Below, in pieces: positions 1 through 7,156 of a DNA stretch of 40,502 bases. Source of the stretch: CALWZE01 sp036644375 (GTDB lineage Bacteria > Bacillota > Clostridia > Oscillospirales > Ruminococcaceae); the NCBI GenBank assembly GCA_036644375.1, contig JAVXQD010000020.1:1-40502 (forward strand), in the 5' to 3' direction. The first letter of the stretch is position 1; each line of letters begins with the position of its first letter. Below the pieces are notes generated by a model. That model searched no databases, was not told the DNA's origin, and was given only the letters and a program-made list of their open reading frames with translations. A program made the translations under genes and the position numbers.

Positions 1-2
1 CT

Positions 3-392
3 TACAGCGAGGATGAGATAGTGCTCAGCACCGAGGCGAAGGACACGCCTATATCGGAATCAAATCAAAATATATCAGATGATATACAGCACATATCAAT
101 AAACGGCGGGCCGCGCTTCAAGCTGCCTGACGGAGAGGGCGACCTGCGGATCGAGATTGCCGACAATTGCCATTATGCATATACCTTAACATATTCACTT
201 GCCGAGACAGGGCAGACAATTTTAAAGACCGGATTGATAAGTCCGGGAGAATATTTGGTAAAAAAGCGTTTGGATGCAGAGCTTAAAAGCGGAGAATATG
301 CCACAATTGCTCTGTTTACCGCATATGATTTAGAAACGAATGAAATGGTCGGAGAGGCCGTACAGGCAATGACTTTTTATGTCGACGATTGA
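3..392 (+). CDS. 3' end of unrecognised gene (5' truncated)
   Basis: The reading frame is open from the first bases of the window to a TGA at 390-392, so the real start probably lies upstream. A GTG at 21 is in frame but has no ribosome site in front of it. The visible part has about 129 residues. The last 80 or so look like an all-beta domain, with a pattern of the form GxTILKTGLISPGEYL followed by LKSGEYATIALFTAYD. This resembles small beta-sandwich proteins of unknown function that are frequent in clostridial genomes and accessory elements. No catalytic motif is visible. The next gene starts about 50 bases downstream on the same strand, so the two may share a transcript. Function unknown. 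Confidence 0.6.
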   Translation, partial: YSEDEIVLSTEAKDTPISESNQNISDDIQHISINGGPRFKLPDGEGDLRIEIADNCHYAYTLTYSLAETGQTILKTGLISPGEYLVKKRLDAELKSGEYATIALFTAYDLETNEMVGEAVQAMTFYVDD

Positions 393-442
393 TAATTGCT
401 GCATTTAAATGCAGACTGCAATTGAAACGGAGGATACCTGTT

Positions 443-1306
443 GTGGGAAAAAGAAATGAATTATTCACTACTGCACTGCTCGGATTCGACAAGGAAGAGG
501 TTTTGCTGTATCTCAATGAGCTGATAAGCGTTCATGAGGCGGAAAAGAAAGATTATGAGCAAAAGCTCGATGCGGTTAAAACGCAGCTTGCGGAGCTGGT
601 GCGGACACAGGCGGTTTCAAAGCGCACTGTTTCATCGCAAATCAGCGCACCAAACGCGGCTTATACCCAACCGGATCAGTTAAAAGCTGCATTTGACAAT
701 GTGAGTATGGAAAATGAACAATTAAAAAGCACATGCATTGAACAAAATGCCCGCTTGCTGCAAATGCAGGAATGGTGTAATAATGCCGAGAACTCGCTGC
801 GCGCATTTCAGGACGAATCCGACCGCTTGAATATGGATAATGAGCAGCTGAAATCCGCATTGATGAGCGGACATGAAAACAACATGCCCGCAGCGGACGA
901 TAAGCTGTTAATTGATGCACAATTGCAAGCACAGCAAATTATTGATGACGCAAAAGCCGAAAGCTATCGCATCATAGATGACGCGCAGCTGCGGGCATCA
1001 TCTGCAATGACTGTAAATTCAGACAAAGACGAAGAGCTGTCGCAGAGGGAAATAGCTGTCCAAAATCTTGAAATACAAGCTAATGAGCTGTTCAAACAGG
1101 CAGTCGGCTACAGCAATGGGATTATGTGCGGCGGTCAATACGAGGATTACAGTGTGCTTTCACCCCTTGTTGAGCGCAGAAGGCAGCTGGAAAATGAGCT
1201 TCAGGGTCTTCTGTACAGAATAAATATCAGCCAGGCATTTTTAGAGCATACGGGCAATGCACTCGCAGAGCTGTATTTTCAATGGGACAGAGTACCCTAC
1301 AGGTAA
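443..1306 (+). CDS. DivIVA-like coiled-coil protein
   Basis: I place the start at the GTG at 443 because GGAGG at 429-433 sits 9 bases upstream; the frame is open further upstream from a TTG at 389 with no ribosome site. The 287-residue product begins with a short DivIVA-type segment (LLGFDKEEVLLYLNEL, residues about 12-27), which in the family binds curved membrane at poles and septa. A long predicted coiled coil follows, with repeated AQQIIDDAKAE / RIIDDAQ units near residues 165-190 that are typical of DivIVA/GpsB/SepIVA-like scaffolds. There is no membrane segment. The C-terminus is a further helical region. It lies just downstream of the truncated first gene and ends before a strong terminator. 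A role in cell division or wall-growth positioning is inferred from the family; the exact orthologue cannot be told. Confidence 0.65.
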   Translation: MGKRNELFTTALLGFDKEEVLLYLNELISVHEAEKKDYEQKLDAVKTQLAELVRTQAVSKRTVSSQISAPNAAYTQPDQLKAAFDNVSMENEQLKSTCIEQNARLLQMQEWCNNAENSLRAFQDESDRLNMDNEQLKSALMSGHENNMPAADDKLLIDAQLQAQQIIDDAKAESYRIIDDAQLRASSAMTVNSDKDEELSQREIAVQNLEIQANELFKQAVGYSNGIMCGGQYEDYSVLSPLVERRRQLENELQGLLYRINISQAFLEHTGNALAELYFQWDRVPYR

Positions 1307-1386
1307 GCTCAAAGCACGAAATGCTCTGCGCTTTGCACACTGCAACTTTTTATAAAAACAGTTTGAATAAATAATTCGTAAAATAG

Positions 1387-1443
1387 GCAATGGCGCTTCT
1401 GAAACCAAGATTAATTTGGGTTCAGAAGCGCCATTGCTTTATT
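1387..1443. terminator. Bidirectional rho-independent terminator
   Basis: A perfect 17-bp inverted repeat (1387-1403 with 1421-1437) is followed by TTTATT. It lies between two convergent genes and overlaps the stop codon of the DeoR-type regulator on the minus strand, so it probably ends both transcripts. Confidence 0.85.
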
Positions 1444-2215
1444 CCTGTGCTGCGATATGCACGGTAATTCCGTGAGAATTGAAATATTCAACATAGCTTG
1501 ATGAAATTGAAGAAGTTGTAATGACCTCATCGACGCAATTCAAACCGCCGATGGTCACATATCCTTTTTTCCCGAATTTGTAGCCCTCAGCCAATAAATA
1601 GCTGTGTTCTGAATTGTGGAGCATTTCCTGCCATATAGCAGAAAGATTAAAGTTGATATCGGAATAACCCATATCAAAATCCGCACCAAGTACGCTGAGA
1701 AATACCTTTCGGGTATTGTAATGTACGAGCTGACTTAATGTAATCTCACCAACTGTATTTGCGCAATTGTTTTTTCTTGTAATCATTCCTCCGGTGCAGA
1801 TAACCTGAATGTTTTCAAAGGCACTCAGTTCGGTAGCAACAAAAATATTTGTTGTCAGAACAGTAAGATTTTTCTTTTCTGTCAGACATCTCGCAAATTC
1901 AAGGCAGCTGGTTCCCGAACCAATACCGATAAAGTCATTGTCACCGACTTCCGCGGCAGCCAGACGCCCTATTGCCTGCTTTGCTTCGTGATTTTGAATT
2001 TCAATCGGAAGCTGAAACAGTTCGTGCGTTATCGGCATAACAGATTTGCATAGCTCAGCTCCGCCATGAGTCCGCCTGAGAACGCCTTTATTCTCAAGAA
2101 GTATCAAGTCACGCCGAATGCTGGATTCTGAAACATTGAAAATAACAACTAATTCCCGAAGTGACAGCTTTTTCTTCTCGCGTATAAGTCCTTCGATTTT
2201 TTCTGTTCTCTCCAT
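1439..2215 (-). CDS. DeoR-family transcriptional regulator
   Basis: The 258-residue product has the classic DeoR layout. An N-terminal winged helix-turn-helix (residues about 3-57) contains LSLRELVVIFNVSESSIRRD and the signature RRTHGGA. A C-terminal sugar-phosphate sensor domain with an isomerase-like fold carries GIGSGTSCLEFA and LTTNIFVATEL. Members usually repress sugar operons and are released by a phosphorylated intermediate of the pathway. The gene diverges from the sugar ABC/aldolase/kinase operon starting at 2671, so it is very probably its local regulator. The ATG at 2215 follows AAGGAAGG by 11 bases, and a consensus sigma-A promoter lies at 2266-2294. The inducer is inferred to be a product of the FGGY kinase in this operon. 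Confidence 0.9.
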   Translation of the reverse strand: MERTEKIEGLIREKKKLSLRELVVIFNVSESSIRRDLILLENKGVLRRTHGGAELCKSVMPITHELFQLPIEIQNHEAKQAIGRLAAAEVGDNDFIGIGSGTSCLEFARCLTEKKNLTVLTTNIFVATELSAFENIQVICTGGMITRKNNCANTVGEITLSQLVHYNTRKVFLSVLGADFDMGYSDINFNLSAIWQEMLHNSEHSYLLAEGYKFGKKGYVTIGGLNCVDEVITTSSISSSYVEYFNSHGITVHIAAQE

Positions 2216-2265
2216 ATCAAGGTGCGCCTTCCTTTATTTATAAAGTCCAACACTGTATTAATTGG

Positions 2266-2294
2266 ATTATAAAGGAAATAGGACAAACTGTCAA
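2266..2294 (-). promoter_or_regulatory. Sigma-A promoter of the DeoR-type regulator
   Basis: On the minus strand, TTGACA (2289-2294) and TATAAT (2266-2271) are separated by exactly 17 bases. Both hexamers match consensus fully, so this should be a strong promoter unless repressed, about 50 bases ahead of the regulator start. Confidence 0.85.
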
Positions 2295-2532
2295 TCATTT
2301 GAGCAAAATTCCATCTTATATGCTAACAATCATTCAAATATCTTTCATATATTTTATCGATTCACGGAATTAATTATTCGCAATTAGATAAAAACAGTTA
2401 TAAATACAATTGTGCACTGAATTCGTCATTCATAATTGAACGATTACTGAATGATAATTATTCATATCTGCACATAATGTGACTGGTTAATCGTGGGAAG
2501 TGCTAAAATAGATTACAAAACCGAAATTTTCA
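2295..2532. other. AT-rich intergenic control region
   Basis: This gene-free stretch lies between the divergent promoters of the regulator and the sugar operon. It is strongly AT-rich and holds several partial palindromes around ATAATTAT and ATTCAT near 2420-2470 that could be operator sites. I could not define a repeated consensus and see no open reading frame or RNA gene. Confidence 0.4.
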
Positions 2533-2561
2533 TTGACAATATCTCCATAATTACGTATCAT
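2533..2561 (+). promoter_or_regulatory. Sigma-A promoter of the sugar operon
   Basis: TTGACA (2533-2538) and TATCAT (2556-2561) are 17 bases apart, 110 bases ahead of the binding-protein gene. The -10 box is the left half of a perfect 10-bp palindrome, TATCATGATA (2556-2565), which would suit repression by a dimeric regulator such as the adjacent DeoR protein. Confidence 0.8.
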
Positions 2562-2670
2562 GATAGTCGTTGATGGAAAATCATTCACATTTTGCGCAAG
2601 CAATGAATAAAACAAGTTGCAAACAGGCTATGCCTGATTAAGCATAAAAATTAATGGAGGATATGAACAA

Positions 2671-3630
2671 ATGAACAAAAAAATCACAGCAATCACAGCT
2701 ATTGTACTTTCGCTTGTATTGATGTTCGCATCGTGCGCAGCACCGGCTGCAAATCCGGAGGAGCCGGCAAAGGCAGAGGGGCACAAGTTCGGATTTACAT
2801 GTATGACAATGAACAACCCTTTTTTCACAACAATCGAAGCCTCTGTCCGTGCAGAAGTTGAGGCCAAGGGCGACACACTTATCACACTTGACACAAAGCA
2901 GGATATCGCTACTCAGCTCGAGCAGATTACTAACATGATTGATCAGGGCATTGAAGCACTGTTTTTGTGCCCGGTTGATTCAGAGGGTATCAAGCCCGCA
3001 CTTGATGAGTTGGCTGCAAAGGGAATTCCGGTAATTAACTTTGACACAGATGTTATAGACAAGGATCTTGTCGCAACAGTTATTTCTTCAAACAACGAGT
3101 ACGCCGGACAGGTTGTCGGAGAGGCGTTTGCAGCAAAATTCCCCGAAGGCGGCAAGATTGCAATTTTGGATGCTCCGTATGCGGATGCTTGTGTTCAGCG
3201 TGTAGCGGGTTTCATGAAGGGCATCGGCGATGTTCCATTTGAAATTGTTTCTCAGCAAAATGGCAAGGGCGATATCGGCGAGTCACTCGCAATTGCCGAG
3301 CCTATACTCCAAGCAAATCCCGATCTGATTGCATTTTTCTGCATCAATGACCCCTCTGCACTCGGAGCATTTTCCGCAGTACAGGCAGCAGGGCTTGAAG
3401 ATAAGGTTATTATTTACGGTGTTGACGGCTCCCCTGATGCAAAGGCTTCAATAGCGGATGGCGGTCTCAGCGGAACAGGTGCACAATCTCCTATCAATAT
3501 TGGTAAGTATTGTGTTGAGGCAGCATACAAGGTAATCGGAGGAGAAACAATAGAATCGGTTATCAAGGTCCCGACCTTCCTTATTGACGAAACTAATGTC
3601 AAAGAATACGGTATTGATGGCTGGCAATAA
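2671..3630 (+). CDS. Sugar ABC transporter substrate-binding lipoprotein (RbsB-like)
   Basis: The 319-residue product starts with a lipoprotein signal (hydrophobic core, then FASC with Cys22 as the acylated residue). It continues as a periplasmic-binding-protein-like domain of the ribose/galactose type: MNNPFFTTIEASVRAEVEA, the hinge region GIPVINFDTDV, and IYGVDGSPDAKASI. In the family it captures a monosaccharide outside the cell and delivers it to the membrane permease. GGAGG at 2656-2660 precedes the ATG. It is first in an operon with matching ATPase and permease genes. The sugar cannot be read from the sequence. A strong hairpin follows directly, which should make this transcript more abundant than the rest, as is usual for binding proteins. 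Confidence 0.92.
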   Translation: MNKKITAITAIVLSLVLMFASCAAPAANPEEPAKAEGHKFGFTCMTMNNPFFTTIEASVRAEVEAKGDTLITLDTKQDIATQLEQITNMIDQGIEALFLCPVDSEGIKPALDELAAKGIPVINFDTDVIDKDLVATVISSNNEYAGQVVGEAFAAKFPEGGKIAILDAPYADACVQRVAGFMKGIGDVPFEIVSQQNGKGDIGESLAIAEPILQANPDLIAFFCINDPSALGAFSAVQAAGLEDKVIIYGVDGSPDAKASIADGGLSGTGAQSPINIGKYCVEAAYKVIGGETIESVIKVPTFLIDETNVKEYGIDGWQ

Positions 3631-3642
3631 GAATTAGCAGTA

Positions 3643-3693
3643 GGTTGGCTGACCATTATTGAATGGTCAGCCAACCTTTGCGGTTGCTTTTTT
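3643..3693 (+). terminator. Intra-operon attenuator/terminator after the binding protein
   Basis: A perfect 15-bp inverted repeat (3643-3657 with 3662-3676, loop ATTG) is followed by a T-rich tract ending in TTTTTT at about 3688-3693. It lies inside the operon, 18 bases before the next start. It probably causes partial termination or protects the 3' end of the binding-protein mRNA. Confidence 0.85.
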
Positions 3694-3710
3694 AGAGAGT
3701 AGGTGAAAAG

Positions 3711-5201
3711 TTGGAAGAGCTTACATTAAAAATGGAAAATATCAAAATGAGATTTCCCGGTGTGCTCGCTTTGGACAATGCAAAGCTTGAGGTGCGTCCC
3801 GGAGAGGTCCATGCGCTTCTTGGGGAGAACGGAGCAGGGAAATCCACCTTGATAAAGGTGTTGGGCGCAATTTACAAGCCCGAACAAGGGAGTATATTCA
3901 TCTGCGGCAAGCAGGTAACACTTAATACTATAAGAGATGCGCAGGAAGCGGGAATCAGCATAATTCATCAAGAGCTTTTGTTGGTTTCGCAATTGACAAT
4001 AGCGGACAATATTTTTCTTGGAAGCAATCCGTCAAAGTATGGGTATGTCAATCGAAAAGAGTTTGTAATTAAAGCACAAAAGCTTATTGATGATTTGGGA
4101 ATAGACCTTAACGCCAAAGCGCTCGTCTCGTCATTAAGCATAGCACAGCAGCAGGTTGTCGAAATCATCAAAGCTATATCTGTTGATGCGAAAATCATCG
4201 TAATGGACGAGCCGACATCATCTCTTTCCAATAATGAAGTTAAAATGCTGTTTGGAATCATAAATAAACTAAAAAGCGCTGGCAAATCAATTATTTATAT
4301 TTCTCATAAGCTTGAGGAACTGTTTAGCATTACCGACAGAATTACAGTTATGCGTGACGGCAAATATGTCGGCACCGTTGATACTAAGACTGTAAGTTCC
4401 GATGATTTAATTACTATGATGGTCAATCGCGAGTTGTCGGATTACTATACTCGAGATACATTCGAAAAGGGAGAATCAGTTTTAAGGGTCAAAAACCTCA
4501 ATCAGACAAATGTGCTTCATGATATAAGCTTTGACCTGAAAAAAGGTGAAATACTCGGCTTTGCCGGATTAGTGGGTGCAGGTCGCACAGAGCTTATGCA
4601 AGCCATTTTCGGGATAACGAAAATCGACAGTGGCGTTGTAGAAGTGAACGGTAAACCGATTAAAATAAAAAGACCATATGATGCTATCAATTCGGGAATA
4701 GCTCTTGTGCCCGAAAACAGAAAAGAACAGGGATTGATATTAAAAAATACCGTTGGATTTAACATGACAATCGCGGTACTTAAGGATTTTATAAAAGGAA
4801 TTAATGTCAATCATAAAAAAGAACTGCAAATAATGGAGACATACAAAGAAAAGTTATCCATAAAAACGCCGTCATTTACGCAGAAGGCAAGTAACTTGTC
4901 GGGCGGAAATCAGCAAAAAGTTGTTGTGTCAAAATGGTTGGCCGCCAATCCGAGTGTTCTCATCCTTGATGAGCCGACCAGAGGCATAGATGTCGGAGCA
5001 AAAAGCGAGATGTACTCTATCATGAATGAGCTTACAAAGCAGGGAGTTTCGATTATTATGGTTTCCTCTGAGATGCCGGAAGTAATGGGAATGAGTGATA
5101 GAATTTGTGTAATGTACAATGGAGCTATAACAGCTGTCATTGACAAAAAAGATTTCACACAGAAAAAAATACTTTCCTATGCAATTGGAGGGAATGGTTA
5201 A
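3711..5201 (+). CDS. Sugar ABC transporter ATP-binding protein (RbsA-like, double domain)
   Basis: The 496-residue protein has two ABC domains in tandem, as in RbsA/MglA/XylG (about 500 residues). The first has Walker A GENGAGKST (residues about 38-46), a divergent signature LSIAQQQVVEI and Walker B IIVMDEPTSSL. The second has a degenerate P-loop GLVGAGRTE, signature LSGGNQQKVV and Walker B VLILDEPTRGID. It powers monosaccharide import with the permease encoded next. The start is a TTG at 3711 after AGGTGA; an in-frame ATG at 3732 is possible but lacks a ribosome site. Its stop overlaps the permease start (TAATG), indicating translational coupling. Confidence 0.93.
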   Translation: MEELTLKMENIKMRFPGVLALDNAKLEVRPGEVHALLGENGAGKSTLIKVLGAIYKPEQGSIFICGKQVTLNTIRDAQEAGISIIHQELLLVSQLTIADNIFLGSNPSKYGYVNRKEFVIKAQKLIDDLGIDLNAKALVSSLSIAQQQVVEIIKAISVDAKIIVMDEPTSSLSNNEVKMLFGIINKLKSAGKSIIYISHKLEELFSITDRITVMRDGKYVGTVDTKTVSSDDLITMMVNRELSDYYTRDTFEKGESVLRVKNLNQTNVLHDISFDLKKGEILGFAGLVGAGRTELMQAIFGITKIDSGVVEVNGKPIKIKRPYDAINSGIALVPENRKEQGLILKNTVGFNMTIAVLKDFIKGINVNHKKELQIMETYKEKLSIKTPSFTQKASNLSGGNQQKVVVSKWLAANPSVLILDEPTRGIDVGAKSEMYSIMNELTKQGVSIIMVSSEMPEVMGMSDRICVMYNGAITAVIDKKDFTQKKILSYAIGGNG

Positions 5202-6169
5202 TGAACAAAGAAAAAACTCTTAAAGGAACATCTGCTTTTTCGGTGTTTATGAAAAAGAACGCTGCAATAATCGGTGCGCTTATATTGTTCTGTGTTGTTC
5301 TGTCCTTTATGTCTGAAAACTTTTTGACTGAGGGCAATATTATGTCCTTGCTGCGCCAAGTTTCGACAAATGCATTTCTTACGCTGGGTATGATGCTGTG
5401 CATTATTATCGGCGGTATTGATATAGGACTGGGTGCTTATGTTGCGCTTTCAGGAACAGTAACCGCTGTCTGTATAACAAATATCGGAATGCCTATTCCG
5501 ATTGCAATTATACTTGGAATTTTGTCCTGTGTTTTGTGCGGACTTACAAACGGAATGTTAATCGCATATATTCAGGTACCGGCATTTATTGCCACTATGG
5601 CAATAATGAATGTTGCGCGCGGTGCGGCGTATCTTGCCACCAACGCAGAGCCTGTACGCGTCACGAGCACTGCCTATTCTCAAATAGGTATAGGAAGACT
5701 ATGGGTTATTCCTTATCCCGTAATATACACTATAATCGCAATAATAGTCATGGCTCTGTTTATGAACAAGACAAGGATGGGACGATACATATATTCTGTA
5801 GGCGGTAACATTGAAGCGGCAAGGTATAGCGGTATAAACATAAAGGCAGTTCAAATCAGTGTTCATTGTATTTCCGGATTTATGGCAGGAATTGCAGGCA
5901 TAATTCTTTCGGCGCGCATGTATTCGGGACAGCCTGCGGTTGCCCAGGGCTATGAGCTTGATGCGGTAGCTGCTTCTGTATTGGGAGGCATTTCTCTGAC
6001 AGGCGGAAGCGGCAGCGTAATCAGTGCTATGATAGGTGTTTTGATAATAGGTGTATTGCAGAATGGGCTCGCGCTTATGAATGTCAACTCCTTTTGGCAG
6101 TTGATTGCTAAGGGCGTGGTTATTCTGATAGCGGTTTCGATTGATATGCTAAGACAAAGAAAAAAATAA
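5201..6169 (+). CDS. Sugar ABC transporter permease (RbsC-like)
   Basis: The 322-residue protein is hydrophobic, with roughly 8-10 membrane segments and the ribose-type permease pattern: MLCIIIGGIDIGLGAYVAL near residues 66-84, VPAFIATMAIMNVARG, YSVGGNIEAARYSGI and the C-terminal GGISLTGGSGSV. It forms the membrane channel, probably as a homodimer because only one permease gene is present. It overlaps the ATPase gene by one base, with a GGAGG inside the end of that gene. Substrate unknown. Confidence 0.92.
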   Translation: MNKEKTLKGTSAFSVFMKKNAAIIGALILFCVVLSFMSENFLTEGNIMSLLRQVSTNAFLTLGMMLCIIIGGIDIGLGAYVALSGTVTAVCITNIGMPIPIAIILGILSCVLCGLTNGMLIAYIQVPAFIATMAIMNVARGAAYLATNAEPVRVTSTAYSQIGIGRLWVIPYPVIYTIIAIIVMALFMNKTRMGRYIYSVGGNIEAARYSGINIKAVQISVHCISGFMAGIAGIILSARMYSGQPAVAQGYELDAVAASVLGGISLTGGSGSVISAMIGVLIIGVLQNGLALMNVNSFWQLIAKGVVILIAVSIDMLRQRKK

Positions 6170-6195
6170 TATATTTCAAATTTTCAGGAGGCAAT

Positions 6196-7071
6196 ATGTT
6201 AGTTAGTTTACAGGAAATGTTACAGGAAGCACGCAGCAAAAACATGGCAATAGCATCTATAAATACACCGAATCAAATTTCTCTCAGAGCCGTAATTGCG
6301 GCAGCTGAGGATACAGGAATGCCCATAACAATAAATCACGCGCAGACCGAGACGGATGTAGTCCCAATAGAAATTGCTGTTCCCCTCATGCTTGAGTACG
6401 CTAAAAACTCAAAAGCTGCCATTTCTGTGCATGTGGACCACGGATATGACTTTAATCATGTAATGAAAGCTGTCCGTTTGGGATGTACCTCAATTATGTA
6501 TGACAGAAGCCGGTTTTCGCTTGAACAAAATATCGCAGATGTGAGGGCTTTTGTCGATATGGTAAAGCCCCTTGGTATCGGAGTTGAAGCAGAGCTTGGC
6601 GCTATGCCTAACAATATGCCGAGCGCTACTCACGGACAAGAAACAAGTGATCTTTCCGACTTGACAAAATATTTTACAAGTCCGGATGAAGCGGAAGAAT
6701 TCTGTGAGCGCTCCGGGTGTGACGTATTGACCATCTCGTTCGGAACGGTTCATGGCATGTATGCAGGGGAACCGAATTTGGATATAGAGCTTGTAAAAAA
6801 TTGCGCGGCACGAAGTCACGGAGTAGCGCTTGGCATGCACGGAGCCAGCGGAACGCCCTTTGACCAGATTCACAGTGCGATAAATGCCGGTATTAAGAAA
6901 ATAAATTACTTTACGGCAATAGATACAGCTCCGGCACCGGCAATAGCGAAATATATTGCCGAATCCAAAAATCCCGTAAATTTTTGCAATCTCGCAAATC
7001 TCGCAATGGAAGAGATATACAATAAAACAGTGGAAATACTTAAGGTATTCAAAAATAACGCAGGAAAATAA
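6196..7071 (+). CDS. Class II (zinc) ketose-bisphosphate-type aldolase
   Basis: The 291-residue protein belongs to the Fba/GatY/KbaY family (usual length 280-310). Visible active-site elements are HVDHG (His79, catalytic Asp81, zinc His82), GVEAELG with Glu134, SFGTVHG (zinc His186) and GMHGASG (zinc His215). These enzymes reversibly cleave ketose phosphates to dihydroxyacetone phosphate plus an aldehyde. The stretch equivalent to KVNVxT reads KINYFT and the segment before it is LGMHG rather than LVLHG, so the substrate pocket may differ from known fructose- or tagatose-bisphosphate aldolases. AGGAGG precedes the ATG. Its neighbours are the sugar importer and an FGGY kinase, so it probably cleaves the kinase product. 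Confidence 0.88.
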   Translation: MLVSLQEMLQEARSKNMAIASINTPNQISLRAVIAAAEDTGMPITINHAQTETDVVPIEIAVPLMLEYAKNSKAAISVHVDHGYDFNHVMKAVRLGCTSIMYDRSRFSLEQNIADVRAFVDMVKPLGIGVEAELGAMPNNMPSATHGQETSDLSDLTKYFTSPDEAEEFCERSGCDVLTISFGTVHGMYAGEPNLDIELVKNCAARSHGVALGMHGASGTPFDQIHSAINAGIKKINYFTAIDTAPAPAIAKYIAESKNPVNFCNLANLAMEEIYNKTVEILKVFKNNAGK

Positions 7072-7085
7072 TTGAAAAATTAAGA

Positions 7086-7140
7086 CAGTTGAGGGGAATC
7101 TTCTCGTTTTGTTTGATTCTCCTTAACTGCCTTTTATTTT
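7086..7140 (+). terminator. Attenuator/terminator between aldolase and kinase
   Basis: Arms at 7086-7100 and 7115-7129 (15 bp, two G-U pairs) are followed by CCTTTTATTTTATT. It lies between two genes of the same operon, so it probably lowers kinase expression relative to the aldolase. Confidence 0.7.
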
Positions 7141-7156
7141 ATTGAGGTGTAGTGAA

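Noticed and set aside
2671..6169. Dedicated ribose transporter (rbsBAC)
   Set aside because: The family match is to the broad ribose/xylose/galactose group; the linked kinase and aldolase do not fit ribose use, so no rbs symbols were given.
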